NCBI GenBank assembly: GCA_000320545.1
Contig: ADNK01000036.1
Span: forward strand, 86,678 to 150,677
Source of the DNA: Bigelowiella natans CCMP2755
Taxonomy: Eukaryota > Cercozoa > Chlorarachniophyceae
Direction: 5' to 3'
DNA: 64,000 nt
Every line of letters begins with the position of its first letter. Position 1 is the stretch's first letter. The position numbers and the translations under genes are program-made. Positions 45,115 to 57,938 of this stretch are shown piece by piece. A model generated the notes under the pieces. The model saw only the letters and a list, made by a program, of their open reading frames with translations. It did no database searches and was not told the DNA's origin.

Positions 45115-47411
45115 CTACTGCTGCCGCGAATCGAGATCCGTATTAAGATTTTGAAATGACGCACTTGCTTCAATTGAGAGATTCGATGCTGAAACATCTT
45201 TAGATCTGTGTTGACGGTAGGCTTCACTCTCTTTTTTTAATAGAATTTCAATTGCGCGTGCCCAATCTTCTCTGATCCGCTGTGTGGGAGCTTGTAAATC
45301 CAAGGTGCGGTCTTCCCATAGGACAGAGAAACATAGAGCTGGATCTGCTTGCCGCCAACTAACCTTTCTGAGCACCTTCGTTGTTTTCCCTCTTACAACG
45401 CCGTACGCCTCCTTAAGGTCATTCGAACCGGATGTCCAGTCAATTGTAACCTTCTTTCGATCGACAGTAACTACTCTGGTATGTGGTCTCCCAGTTCGCC
45501 CGTGTTTTATAAACTCCGTTGGCTTGTCCAACACACTCAACAAAGATTCTTCGTCTACGGCTATGCTGGAGAATAGTTTCTTTAGCTCGTCTGAGATTGG
45601 AAGACTCATCACATCAACCTTGTTAGCTAGAATAATTTTGAGAGCCTGCAGACCCTCCACCCAGTTCTTTCTCATCTTTTCATTTTCACACTGTAGATCG
45701 AGAGTATACCGGGGCAAGATAAGAGAGAAACAGCGTTTCGGATCCGCTTGCTTGTCATTCAGTTTCGCAAGGACTTTTGTTGTCTTTCCTTTTGCTATTG
45801 AAATCACGTGCTTCAGATTGAGAGAGCCATTTCCCCAACTAATAACCCCCGATATGGGATCTACAGTTACAAATTTTTTATGACGCTTAGACGACCGGGT
45901 ATACTTATGCATTTTTGTCTTCTCTGTGCATATTGCCAAGAAGTTTGCGGCCGCTTTCTTCACTTCGGGTGTGAGGAGGGCTATATTCTCAGCTAATATA
46001 TTTCTTTGAGATGTGTGGAGAGATGTTTGAAGATTCTTGATACCAGATACCCACATATCACGCTCCACCTGGGAAGTCGCAGACAGGTCCAAAGTCCGCT
46101 TCCGGTGAATCAAAGAGAAACAAAGCTCATCCTTAACTTTGTCTCCTATTTGCTCGAACACCTGTGTGGTTCTACCGGGGACAACTTGAACTTCTTGAAC
46201 ATACAAGCGAGCCGCACCGCATTTAATCTTCCCGGTCGTCGGATTCACCATTATTAATTTCGTTGAAGGAACACCCTTCAAACTCCACTTCGTCAGGTTT
46301 CTTCCCTGCTGGCAGATAGCTAGGAACTGTGAGTGGCTATCAACATTTTTGTGGTCTATTTGTGTATTATCTAAAAGCTTTAATTGCAATCTAGAGAGCC
46401 CTTCGACCCACATTTCTCTCTCATTAAACGATGCAGCTTGAAGATCTAGAGTCCTAAGGGGGGTGACGATAGAGAAGCAGACACGAGGATCGGCACGGTT
46501 TACCGATACACCGTCGAAGACTTTGGTATGTTTTCCTCGTTTAATTTCTGTGACATCTTGTAAATAAAGGTGCTGGTCATCCCACCAGAGTTTTCCAGAC
46601 TTCGTATCTACGCGCACAGTTTTCAGGTGTGGTTTTCCCGCCCTGCCGTGCTTGATAAAATTTTGGCCTAATGATGCTATAACAAAAAAATCCTTTTTTG
46701 CCTTTTCCTGTCGCGCTTGCTCCTGCTTCGTCAGGATTTCTTCCATTTTGATATCATCAGCGCTCTCCTCCGATATTGTAAACAATCGGTTGTCAAGTTG
46801 CCATGATTCGTAAATATTCTTAATCGCTAAATATTCCTGGTGGCATATACTCCCAGGCTCGAAAGCATTCTCCAGTTGCTCCATTCTGTTTTGCATCTCC
46901 TCGTTGAGAGCCTGGGCAGCTGCGTGAGCAGTGTGGAAGCTACTTCCGTCGAATGCCTGTCTTTTCCGATTATTTCGTCGGTACTCGTCGACTACCCTCT
47001 CGTCGAATTCGTCGTCGTCTTCAACCTAGAAACAAGAAAACCAGAAGATACAATGCTATTTACTCTATCGATCAAACACCACAGTATGAAATAAGGATTT
47101 CTCTTAATAGAACAGTTTTTGGCCAACATAAACTTTCTGGAAAGATTACACATTAAAATGTAAACAATTTGACAAACCTCCGCAGCGGAGCTATGGCTGC
47201 TGTGCTGGTATTGACTCTTTCCCTCAACCTCCTATGAGAATTTGTTACATTTGTGACTTCAGAATGAAAAACTTGTTAAAAGAGATGAAATAAATATTTG
47301 ACTAGGAAATGAATAATTATTATTAGAGATTCATGATCACCGCGGGTAATAAAATAGTAAACGCGAGGAGAGGGAGGAAGGAGAGAGTTGGGAATTATGA
47401 CTTACGTGCAT
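45115..47411 (-). CDS. Four tandem PH domains, scaffold or lipid-binding adaptor
   Basis: Exons from the start: 47406-47411 (only Met-His, preceded by 5' UTR), 47178-47231, 45115-47025; about 656 aa, all phase 0. A short acidic N-terminus is followed by a coiled-coil-like segment, then four PH-like repeats of about 110 residues at roughly 140-250, 250-355, 375-480 and 500-605. Each has the same landmarks: a basic strand around KHGR.GKPH.K, VTVD, a turn with W or G, KGKTTKV, ADP.LCFS, RTLDLQA and a C-terminal helix with W (MWVEGL, DWARAI). PH domains bind phosphoinositides or proteins, so the protein is probably a peripheral membrane adaptor. No catalytic domain is present. Repeats 1, 3 and 4 are more alike than repeat 2. 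The two-codon first exon is supported by a perfect gtaagt donor but is the least certain part. Confidence 0.8.
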
Positions 47412-48004
47412 TCAAAGCCTTGAAGTTATTAGTTGGCCTGGATAATTCCGGTCACTCTAATAGCCTTCGTTGAGGTGAGATCAAGGATAACATTGACCGG
47501 GTGGGAGGCTGGGTGAGAGTTTGTTGCAAGCTAGTTTCTTGTTTTTCGGGACCTTCGAAGGAGAGACTCAACTCGAATATTTGTTGCGACTTGAATATTC
47601 TCATGTCTTATATAATAAATTCACATTTCAATCTCCCAGAATGCTGACCCAAAGTACCACAATTATTGCTTGAAAGCCATGCCGGTGAATCTGTGCAGGA
47701 CATCCTTCTCGGCCTAATTCACACGTTCCAGAGACCGACAAGCAAGATCCATTGTCTTAGGATGAGGATAGAGTATATATACAGCTACTACCACCCCTTT
47801 TTTTTTCTCTGACAGCTCAATCAGAATTCCCCTAATTTTACGTAATATCTATGAGGAAAGGATGAACATTTAGCAAATTATCTCCGAATGTCTGTAAAAC
47901 CGGTATTTCCGCCGGGGGTAGCTGACTCATTTATTTTCGATTTTCGATCAGAAAAAAAACTTACGGAGTCCAGGAAGCCCTGGATTCCGAAGGTCGGCGC
48001 GGGG
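47412..48004. other. Divergent spacer
   Basis: Between the PH-repeat gene and the PRMT gene. Likely holds both promoters; a T-run lies at 47797-47807. The PRMT frame stays open upstream to ATG 47888. Confidence 0.5.
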
Positions 48005-50930
48005 ATGGGATGCTTCCCGACTGAACTGCCGCTGCTGCCTCTGACCGTTCTTCTCCTTGCGCTTCATTCAACTTCAACCTCGGATGGGAATCCCTATGTC
48101 GATGAGGCTGGTTCGGATTTTGAGGGTTATGACTACACAATAATCCATGAGGAAATTCTTAAGGACAGGTTATGTACACATAGCAGTCGGCGAATCGGCA
48201 TGTGTAGATGATCTCAATCTTGTTTCCTAACAACTGACAATTAAGGAATCGAACCAATGCTTATCGGGACGCAATCCTCCGAAACTCGGAGTTCTTCCAA
48301 AATAAGGTTGAAACAGCCAGTACAAAATATTAGGAGAAAACCTAACATCAATTCCACAAACACTTTAACTCTTTGCTATTATCGGTAGATTGTGGCTGAC
48401 TTGGGCTGTGGGCTTGGCTTGATGAGCCTACTTAGCGCCAAGGCCGGTGCGAAAAAGGTGTAATCACCCACCTAAGAAAAAATCCTTGTCGAATGCTTCA
48501 TCCTCTATCAATCGAATCTCAGGTGTATTGCATAGAGTCGGCCGCCATCGCAGACGTCACACGTAATTAATAATGGATAGTAAAGGATACCGTGTCCTGC
48601 GTGCTAACTAATTTCTACAACGCAGGTAAGATTGTCGCTGCGAACGGATTAAGTGGTGTCATCCACGTCATCAAGGAACGGATGGAATCGGTACTAGGAG
48701 AGTATGATGATATGTGAATATGTGGCTGTGTGAAAGAATTATAGAAATCTGAATAACTGCGGTCTCGTATTGATGGGTTATAATCTTATCACAGGTTGAA
48801 ATCCCTGAAGGCTACGTGGATATTATTGTATCAGAATGGATGGGCTTTTTCCTTCTCTTCGAGGTATACATACTTCTCTCACGATGACGCTACCATCTTC
48901 CCATGTGCTCAGCTTTGCGTAAACAGTTTTTTCCTATGATCTTTCACGCACGATCTTCGGCTATGGACAACGTCATCAACCCTTACCTTAACGCACTCAT
49001 CGCAACATCCGCCGTCATCGCCCCATACGATCATCGTTCGTTTCACATTTGGGTGTTTAAAGGATATGCTCCCAGACGTGATCACGTTCCGTGATAAATA
49101 CCTTACCAAACACAACGGACTTATAATGCCGTCAGAGGTTGGTAGCAACTACGTGACCTGTAGAAATTGTGGAAGATGGTGTGAGGAGATATTGTGCTGA
49201 AGAGTAGATTTGTTGGCACCATCGTAAACGAAACAGCGAGATAACGTAACCCCACAAAATACATAGGCGCGGCTCTGGGGTGCCCTTTACCATGACGATC
49301 ATTGGTATCAATCGCGGATCCAGTAATCAAACACCTTTTAACTGACACACCCACCAAAAATACGACAAGAAGAAGACACGTGAGGGACGGACGGTTTTCT
49401 TTTAAAACAGGTACTGGCAGGATGTTTACGGGTTTGATTACACACCGATTCTCGAGAAGGTGGGCGTTTACGAAATTACAAATGGATGATATGTTAGCCA
49501 ATGCGTCATCTGCGCGAGCTGTGGTAATGACCGAGTGCGCGTAATGACCGAGTACGTGCCCTTATAACAAGGTGAAATCTGAGCAATTCGAAAACCCTGA
49601 AAGGATGCATCTGCGGTCCAACGGCCTGATCTCCACACCATCGGTCGGTAAGCTGGAGAGTATGGGGGATGTGTGCGCCACCATTGCAAAATTCGCTGGG
49701 TCTTCATATTATGCTTGTCGCTGCATGCATGATCGCCTCCTGGACAATGTATCACCATCAAGGTTTTAATCGTTGTTAATTTAGGAAGACTTCTGAAACA
49801 TGCACATTATCTATTTGTCTGTCCCCCCGCCTCATCCTTCCCATCCTCCCCCCGCCCCCCCTATCCCCGTACCAATCGTAGTTGCTATTCAATCTGGATC
49901 TCTACACAACATCGATCGAGGATCTGGTGAGGAGATAGTTTGGATAGATACTAGATGTGTGTGTGTGTGTGTGTTAGTTTGTGACTAAAAACGAAAAACT
50001 TGCCCTCGTTTTCACGGTTTACCTTGATTTGTTGATGACATGATCAGCTCTCATTGCTGTGCCATCATTATCATTACCACCATCATCATAGTCATAACCA
50101 TCAACCAATCAAACACTACCTGCCACAGAAGGAGATTAAGGCGCGTTTTCAAGGTTCCGTCACTAGGGATGCGATGGTCTGATAACCCCTTGCGAGCCTT
50201 CTCCGCACAGAATTAACTCTGATATTCATTAGCCGTTTTGCTTTTTGCTTTAAAATGCGCGGAGGGATCTTGCAAACGCACAGGTCCATGGGGTCGCATT
50301 TTGGTTCAACTTCGTGCTTGAAGGCCCTCATGTAGACGTACGTACGTACGTACGGTCGCATCGCTAATCGTTTCTTACGAAGCGGCGGAAGGGGGGGGGG
50401 GGGGGGAGGGAGAGGGAGGGGGTGGAAGAGGACAAGTAGTAGTAGTAGTAATAGCAGCAGCAGAAGTAGTAATTGAAAGACAGGGGGTTAGATGGTACAA
50501 ATAGGCACGGCATCTGCCACTGGTAGCTGCTCTACACAAGTAGCAGTTAGTTCCATTGAAACGAGACAATATATTCCAGCAGATCTGAATATCTAACCGA
50601 TTTCCTTGCGAAAGTAGTAGTTGCTGTTGTGGTGGCCATCATAACGACGTGATGTGTATACTCCCTCTATCTGAACTTCTAACCGATGTTGGTTGTCAGC
50701 ATAAGCTACTACTTGACACCTCGGCAGCGGCAGGATACAACACATGGTCGCAGGTAGCAGAGAAGTAAGAAGTAGTGGTGGTAGTAGTAGTAGTAGTTGT
50801 TGTTGTTGTGGCTGCTGCTGTTGCGGTATTGTCGATGGTATAGCACCACCGTAGTTGTTGTCGTTGTTGATGCATATAGCAATATCCATTCACCAGAACT
50901 CACACTCTCACACGCAAACACAAAAGTATA

Positions 50931-50971
<41 letters not shown>

Positions 50972-51199
50972 AATGTCTGTGACGTTGTGAGTAGAAAATG
51001 TATCTCTTGGATTTTTAATATTCACACTCAAAATGGAAGGTGTTATGGCATGTGATGGGTCCTGAAGTGCAGACAGGCGATGATCTAAGGGTGTGAGCCA
51101 CACCAGAAGAATAATGGCACACGTCCACCTGAATAACTCATAAAATCGAAACGAAAGAGCAAACTTTTTCCATTTTGCATGCGTGCTGTGCGTGCGTTC

Positions 51200-51238
<39 letters not shown>

Positions 51239-51866
51239 AAGGATACAGCTATTTTGGCAATATGTACGATTGTGCCTATTGATGCTTGAAGGGCTTCAAC
51301 TAACTTTCTTCTCCCATCCTTTCAGGGAGCGTTAACGATTAGCAGGCGTTCCTCAGGTTCGCGGATTCATCTCTTCCATTTGCCTTTTCTTGCTCTGCTA
51401 TGATACTCGGTGTCGATAATTTCTAAAAAGCTCCTTCTCTAGGCTCATACGATTTATCGATGAAAATTGAAGAACCCTTCGAGACCTCACTCGAGAGCCT
51501 AGCCCAGAATGCGGGCAACCTTTATCAGGTTTTCCCCCTCCTCGTTTTCTTCTCAAGTTGACCGAAGATGATTCCGAGGGCAAGGGAGATATTAATATGT
51601 ATATATGGACACATTGATCAATTTTTATGCGTTTGTGTGTGTGTGTGTGTGCGTGTGTGTGTGTGTGTGTTTGTATTTCTGTACTTTGGTTTCGGTTTTT
51701 TCGTGCGGTTGAGAGAGGACAGTACCCATTTTTTCAATCATTAATTTTTAGATGTATGCAGAAACGTGTGCAGCAGTTTTACTCCTTGCCAGACACGTAC
51801 ACACAGTACAGATGCGGCACATCCTATGCTCTGATTCACTACATCATACCCATAGGACATGTATGA
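48005..51866 (+). CDS. Protein arginine N-methyltransferase with hydrophobic N-terminus
   Basis: Exons: 48005-48168, 48246-48306, 48389-48457, 48523-48562, 48626-48690, 48795-48863, 49063-49137, 49267-49322, 49411-49459, 49572-49643, 49882-49926, 50129-50176, 50284-50331, 51040-51090, 51326-51356, 51443-51528, 51762-51866; phases agree (377 aa). PRMTs move a methyl group from SAM to arginine. Motif I is VADLGCGLGLMSLLSAKAGA, post-I VYCIESA, and the double-E loop is SEWMGFFLLFE with both glutamates present. FRDKYL, YGFDYTPI and LDLYTTSIEDL follow, then VHGVAFWFNF of the beta barrel. The THW region is only partly recovered (LWHVMGP), so a small exon may be missing between 50332 and 51039. The N-terminus MGCFPTELPLLPLTVLLLAL is a signal peptide, or a myristoyl/palmitoyl membrane anchor. 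A longer form could start at 47888. The last exon is a C-terminal extension. Confidence 0.85.
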
Positions 51867-51973
51867 GAGGTTAGAGATCGAGCACGCAATGTACCGCCAT
51901 GCAGGGCATCTTGGGCGTTTCTATGGTCTGTCTTTCATTTTTCAATTGACACTACGAACACACACACACACAC

Positions 51974-52016
<43 letters not shown>
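50934..52016. repeat. Cluster of microsatellites in and after the PRMT gene: (CT)n, (TG)n, (GT)n, (CA)n-(GA)n
   Basis: (CT)n at about 50936-50970 and (TG)n at about 51204-51235 are intronic. (GT)n at about 51635-51670 is in the last intron. (CA)n-(GA)n at about 51958-52014 lies in the 3' flank. G-runs occur at 50391-50406. Confidence 0.9.
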
Positions 52017-52019
<3 letters not shown>

Positions 52020-52965
52020 TGGCCATCAAAGAAGAGAGAAAGAGAAAGGGAATTAGTGGAAGAGAGAGGGAGGAGGAGGAGAAGGATGATGATAAGAAGT
52101 AGCGGGAAAGGACTCACGATCTATTTTATATTATTTTGCAGAAGACGGCGTTCTTGCTGTCGCAGCAGTTTTTTGCCTGTCATTTGGCATATGGGTCGGA
52201 ACAATTTCATCAAGGTTTTCGTAACAAGCTTCATGAACGTAGTAGAAGTTATTGCATGGCTACGTAGGGATGATGATAATTGAAAAAATTAAACCTGTTC
52301 ATTACATCCATCTCATGCATACAGCAGTCTTATTTTCATGTGGGGCCTCGTCGCTTTCTTTCAAATGCTGCCTGCACTGGTCATGTGTTATGCTTGTCAT
52401 AGTGAGAAATGAATGGCGCCAGATACAATCACGCAGCTGCTACGACATATAGACAGCTGGGTCGCGTCAAGCTATGCATGCTAGGCGCCTGCAATCTTGC
52501 CTGCGTACAAGCAGCAAAGAGTTCACATCTTTCTTCCGTCGCTTGAGTTTGCATAATCCTTCGTGGGTTTCGTCAAACACCGGTGTCGCAGCAATACGAC
52601 ACATAGCTACGACACATAGCTATTATAGGCGCAGATGCTAGAGACGGTTGCTGTGCGGCATTGCCTGTGCGATGCTGTGCTACTGTTATATGTACGTTTG
52701 TCATCGATGCAGTTATAGTGCGCGCAATGTAAGCATATCATTCAGCTGGTATCCTGCTTCTAAGCAGGGCAAAAAAGTGCGCAATGCATCTCACTGAAAA
52801 CGATTTTCTGAACGTCTTTTGCACGCAGCCAGAGAGTATTGACTTAAAATCAAAGCACGCTAGGCAATCAATGCAAGGTCGGGATAGGAAATGAATGGCG
52901 TAGCTCCGTCGATATCTTGAAGTCTTGAATGAGCAACTTTGTAGCATTCATTCTCGTGCAATGGC
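51867..52965. other. Convergent spacer with CTAG/CATG words
   Basis: Facing 3' ends of PRMT and E1. After the (GA)n repeat and an ordinary stretch, 52430-52760 contains GCATGC, CTAG and repeated ACGACACATAGCTA/TACGACATATAG words, including a near-direct repeat (52602-52625). No gene is recognised; small frames at 52056 and 52252 lack family signals. Confidence 0.6.
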
Positions 52966-55900
52966 CTATCTGAAATAGTATTTGATAGCAGGAATCTCAA
53001 TTTCCTCCCCATCCTCCAGTTCCCTATCAGTGGGCGTGACATCTGCATCAAGCACGAGGAACTCGCGGTTTGGATCTTCCAGGGGCCCATAGGCCTTCGT
53101 GTAAGCTTCGAAGACTGTCATGTTGTCGTAACTCGTTGCTTGCTCCAGCATAGCATTCGCCGTGTCGATGCTTTGCTGCAGGATTTTCTTTTGGGTGGGA
53201 TTCTTCATTCGTTGAAGCATTCGCTCACTAAACTTCTTCTTGTTCTGGTACATGGCAACGTTGATTTCCTGATACATCGGGACGCCCTTGTTGTTGGATT
53301 TCCTGGACAAAAAGTTTATCTTCAGACCGCCCTCTTGCTTTGCAAACCTTTCGATAAACTCAGAGATCTTCAGGTCCTTTCCGTCTTTGAAATCGATAAA
53401 ATCGTAGCAGGTGAACTTGTCTGGGATGCACGTGAGGATCTTCTTTACTTCCACGACTTCGTCGTCCTGGACTTCTTCAGTGACCATTTTGCCTGATCGG
53501 TGGCATTTAGGGTCGCATGGAAGTTCGATAACATATGTATTCACCGCCAAGTTGATAGTTGACCAACGATAATCGTCGATATTTTCAACCGCCAGGATTT
53601 GCTTGTAAACTTCCATAAACACTAGCCCTGTAATCGACGCCGTTGCTGTTGCGATGGCTGCTATTATGCGCCCCGCTATCATCCGACAGTGTTGTTTTGT
53701 TGATGGCTTAAGGTTTCTGGTCCAGCCTCTCAGATTCGACGCTATGGTGATCCAGTCGACGTGATGATTTGTGTCGTCATCCTTTTCAAACTCAGCAGGG
53801 AACAGCTTGACAAGCTTGTCCACGTCCAGCTTTTGGATCTCCTTGCGCATATTTTCAATCTCCTCGTAGTCATCCGAGGACACCATTGTCGCTCCCTTTT
53901 GTTCCCCTCCACCCTCCGGGTCATCAACATTCTCCTTCTTGGGTGTCCACTCTGCCGTCTCCGTGGTAGCTGCAAGTTTAAGCACCTCCTTTTCGTCCGG
54001 GTACCCCCCCTTCGTGAGCCCGAAGGTATCCGCGAATATACACGTCGTGTGGTAAACAAAGTCCACATGATCTTGGTTCTTGGCGTCGAACTCCTCATGG
54101 GGGCGTGGGAACCGACGGCGTCCGTGCCAAAATGGCCCTCGGTCCTCTCCCGATTTCTTGTCGACTTTTCGCGCGTCCTTGGGGAAAGTGTGGATCAGAT
54201 TCTTACACTCGTCGCGGAAAAACTGTAGGAAATGGTCCATTGCAAGCTTCACACACTGCTCCAGGGTTGGATTCGAAGCGATCTTCACCCATTTCAGAGT
54301 CTTTTCTAGAGTGTCCTTCTCCTCAGAGATGTTCTTTCCGGTCTTCTCGAGGTACTTTTCCACACCACTTTTCCTCAAATCCTCGTATGCTGACGGGCCA
54401 TCTTCGAACACGCTCCCAAACATAACTCTGCTCCATTCGATACAGTGCAAAGGCTCGAAGGGGAAGAAAGTCAGCGTGCACATTGCAATGCCCTGTCCCT
54501 CTCCTGGGGGAGATCCTTCTTGATAGCAAGGAGTTTTCTTCGGAACATGTACTGTCTGGTTTGCCTGGGTTCCGAGCGTTCCCGACTCAAAGAGGGGCTT
54601 GCCGAATGTCACGCATTTAGTATCGACGTAGTATCTTGCCTTGATGTTATCGAGAGCGTTTATTACGAAGTCTAAACTCTGCCAGAACTTATCTGAGAAT
54701 TCATTTTCAGTCTTGGGCTCCACACGGGTAGTATGCAATTTCAGCCCGCATTTCAGGTCTGGGTTCATATCAACCGCGGAGCCTGAAGCACACTCCGCCT
54801 TGAGCTTGCCCACGTGCTTCCTCCGAAATAAGAATTGCCTGCTCAGATTCGATAACTCTATGACATCGTCGTCCGTTACGTGGACTGCTCCCTCATTGCT
54901 ACACCCAAGACCTGTGAGGGCAATGTTTTTAAGGAACTCGCAGCCGAGTGCTCCGCAGCCAACGAGGAAGAATTTTGCCTTCTTCGCATTGGCAACAAAT
55001 GAATCTCCAAATAGGCATCGGTAGTAGTCGTATCGGTCGCCCACGGCCTTACTTGCCTTCTCCAGGGAAAGAAGTTGCAAAGCATGCATGTAGATCCACT
55101 GCTTCATAGGAGTATACTTGCCTGTTTGCTTCATAGCTTCCTGTGCAACAATACCGCCTGCAAATACGGCCAGTGCATTTGTCTCAGCTCTTGCAAACAA
55201 AGACGCCTTTCTAATGAAGGTTTCGTCAAATCCACCGATGGCTTCAGCCCATTCAAATTTCTTGGCAATCTTAATACATGCATCTGCATCTTTCTCGTCA
55301 TGCATGCAAGGGAGATGCCCATTCTCCTCTTCGAATGTTTTGACAGCCGCCCAAGCTACATGTTGTTTCGCTTCCTCAAAGGTATGAGACATATCTGTAA
55401 AAAATTGCTCGAAAGATGGGGCTGTATACTGTTTCTTCAAGGATTCGTATGATTCCTTGATCGCTAGTTTGACTTGAGAACCCATACCTCCTCCTTGATA
55501 CTCTCCTAGATCGCTGATGTCACCAATGTAGAATACACTTGGATTGGTGCGATGGGTCTTTATTTGGCAAATCGAGTTAATATCGGTAATTTTCTGGCCC
55601 AATTTGAAAATGTGCCCGCCTTCAGAATTCTTCGAATCAGCCTGTGACTTAGACATTATGATCTCATCAAATTTAATGTACTCTCTGTCGGACAGAAGTG
55701 ACCGTTCTCCTTCGGTTGTAATCTTTCCACATTTACTCTTTTTGCAAGTCTTGTCGTTCTTATCGGCAAGATTTAATATTTCTGGAATCGAGATACTCTT
55801 CTGGCGTTTTTCATCCATTTCGATACCAGCTATTGATTTCAGTATACCAATTGCGGCAACTTTTTTATCTTTATAGCCCATCTTTCCCACTTCCTCGTCA

Positions 55901-56756
55901 GACTTTCCCCCAGCCTCACTCTTCAGGAACTCCTCGATTGAATCGTAGGGCTCATTTACGATTTCCACTTTATCTATTACGATTGTTCGCTCTGCTTCTC
56001 CGCTCGCATCGAATATCTCATGTTCAGTTCCAAAATCAGAAAAAATAGTTAAAAGCAACCCATAAGTGTTCGCATAAATGAATTTCTTTCCCTTCTTCCG
56101 CAAATATTCATTCATTTCGTATAACTTCGAAAGCGGCGTGTTGTCCGCAAAGATGACGACGTCGAATCCGTCCAGATCTTCTTTCTTCAGATCGCCTTTA
56201 TGAACTTCAAAGTATGTATTCGGATTTATCTCCGATAATGATTTCTCGCATGCCCCAGAGCGTGATTTTTTGGATTTCACGTCCTCTTCGCTGAAAATTT
56301 GAAATTTTAGAAATCGTGGATGGGAAGAACTGTGTTGTTGTCTGTTGTATGAGTTGCACTATTGCAAAGGTACTTACGTGATGTAAAAGTTTGTTCCCAT
56401 GTCAGCGAATTCCGCATTCTCATCGTCGTGCACCATTACAGTGTGCGGCCCTGCGAGCATCAGGTTCTTTGCTACTTCAATCCCGATCCCTCGAAGTCCG
56501 ATTACGGCACACTAATTGGGAGTAAAGAAACCAAACGTACATTCAATATGAGTGTGTATGGGAGCGACAGATGGAAAGGGAGGAGATGCTGCATGTAACA
56601 AACGTAAATTTGCTCTCTCCTCGCTTGCTAGTGAAAGCATATTACTCGCATCTTTTTCAGCTTGCCGATCATCTTAGCCCCGTAAGTGCCCTCCTGACGG
56701 CTGAGGTCTTCTTTCATCTTTACTTCGCCTTGATGGCTGGACTCCTCAATTTCCAT
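52966..56756 (-). CDS. UBA1: Ubiquitin-activating enzyme E1 (UBA1 type)
   Basis: Exons from the start: 56646-56756, 56378-56511, 52966-56290; phases agree (1189 aa). E1 adenylates ubiquitin with ATP, forms a thioester on its catalytic cysteine and passes ubiquitin to E2s. The first Rossmann repeat starts CAVIGLRGIGIEVAKNLMLAG. The second, active repeat reads FLVGCGALGCEFLKN, then LSNLSRQFLFR, NALDNIKAR and ESGTLGTQANQTV. The active-site segment is MCTLTFFPFEP, with C in the place of the catalytic cysteine. The C-terminal ubiquitin-fold region ends with FEAYTKAYG and EIPAIKYYFR. At 1189 aa it is longer than the usual 1020-1060. Extra Lys/Asp-rich insertions are visible in the first half (KNDKTCKKSKCGK region, about 55740) and between the catalytic-cysteine domain and the UFD (GKSDEEVG-like acidic loops). 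UBA1 fits better than UBA6 or NEDD8/SUMO E1s because both halves are on one chain with a UFD. Confidence 0.93.
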
Positions 56757-57938
56757 GGTCGTTCGTGTACTACTCTACCGCGCAGTTGAGAATTGAGTTT
56801 TTGGTTGAGGAGGAGGAAGGTTGAGTTTTGCTGTGTACGCACCCTTCACCACAGCGGCAAGTCGACCCTTGCTGTTGCAGAATCAATAGCATTTTAATTT
56901 TGCGACATGAGCTTTTTTCGAACTTCATTTTTCACGTCCTTTCCACGTGACATCCAATCAGATAACAGGAAGATACTCTGTCTCTCGTCCAGTTTTGGGC
57001 GGCGCTTCATCTCCCGCCGCTCTCTCGAGCTCTCTCCAGGAAAGTAAAGAAACGGACGAAAAAGAAATGCGAAGAAAGAGCAGTAAGTAACCGCTTTTCT
57101 AAGGAAAAGAAAAGAAAATATCGTCCCCCCGGAAAAGTCCGTGCATGGAAATTGTGTAAAAGTCAAAGGGAAGCTTTGAGACCTGAAAAGAAATCACAAC
57201 TTCTGAAATTGCATTAAAAACAATGGTATAAAATTGAATTAAGAAAGGATTTGACCATAAATAGCATTAATTAGGTATTGTTGTATCATAATCGAGACAC
57301 ACTATATCTGTAATCTTTTATGACTTCTCGTTGAAAATGGGGGATATTTTCGGATTGAGTAACTGGGACGCGCAGTGTAATTTCCAAGCCTAAAACTCCT
57401 AAGTGCGAGCTCCAATACGAAATCCTGGACCTAAATTACAGGATTCTGTCCGTATCAATCTTGTCGTTTACTCATTATTACTGTATATTTTCTAATGAGT
57501 AATTTGCGTATCACGCATCTTAGTTTGAAAATTGTTCTGCAGAGCCAGTGCGCGGAGATGACGCTCCTGGCGAGACTATTTTCGCGAAGACAGAGAATTT
57601 AGTCGTTGTCTCAATGACGTATCCTTAGGCCATTTCTTGCGCTTAAAATCCGCTCAAGCAATAAAGCGAGGTAGAGCCTTTCCCCCCCTTCGAGAATCTT
57701 GCAGGCAGGCTACCTACCTGCGTGCCCACATAGGGCAAATTTGAGAGAGTATTCGAAAATATGCAAATCTTCGACTTTGATATTCTGCCGAGATTAAAAT
57801 TTGAGTTATTTCTGGGGGGCGAATGGGAGAGCACATTTCATAGACTGCACCTCCAAGCCAGAAAAAAGAGACAATGCATTTGCATGATGGGGGAGGTCTA
57901 ATTATGTCCTACTTACAAGCTGCATCATTAATTACTAG
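56757..57938. other. Divergent spacer between E1 and SET-domain gene
   Basis: About 1.2 kb holding both promoters. No CTAG island. Open frames at 56894-57166 (-) and 57643-57834 (-) have no family features. Two CCCCCC/GGGGGG runs flank 57680-57820. Confidence 0.6.

Noticed and set aside
50593-50933. Minus-strand frames with poly-Thr and poly-Leu at 50.6-50.9 kb
   Set aside because: Products of the CAA/GTA repeats within a PRMT intron.
53742-54228. Long plus and minus frames over the E1 gene
   Set aside because: They are shadows of the E1 coding frame, which carries all the family motifs.
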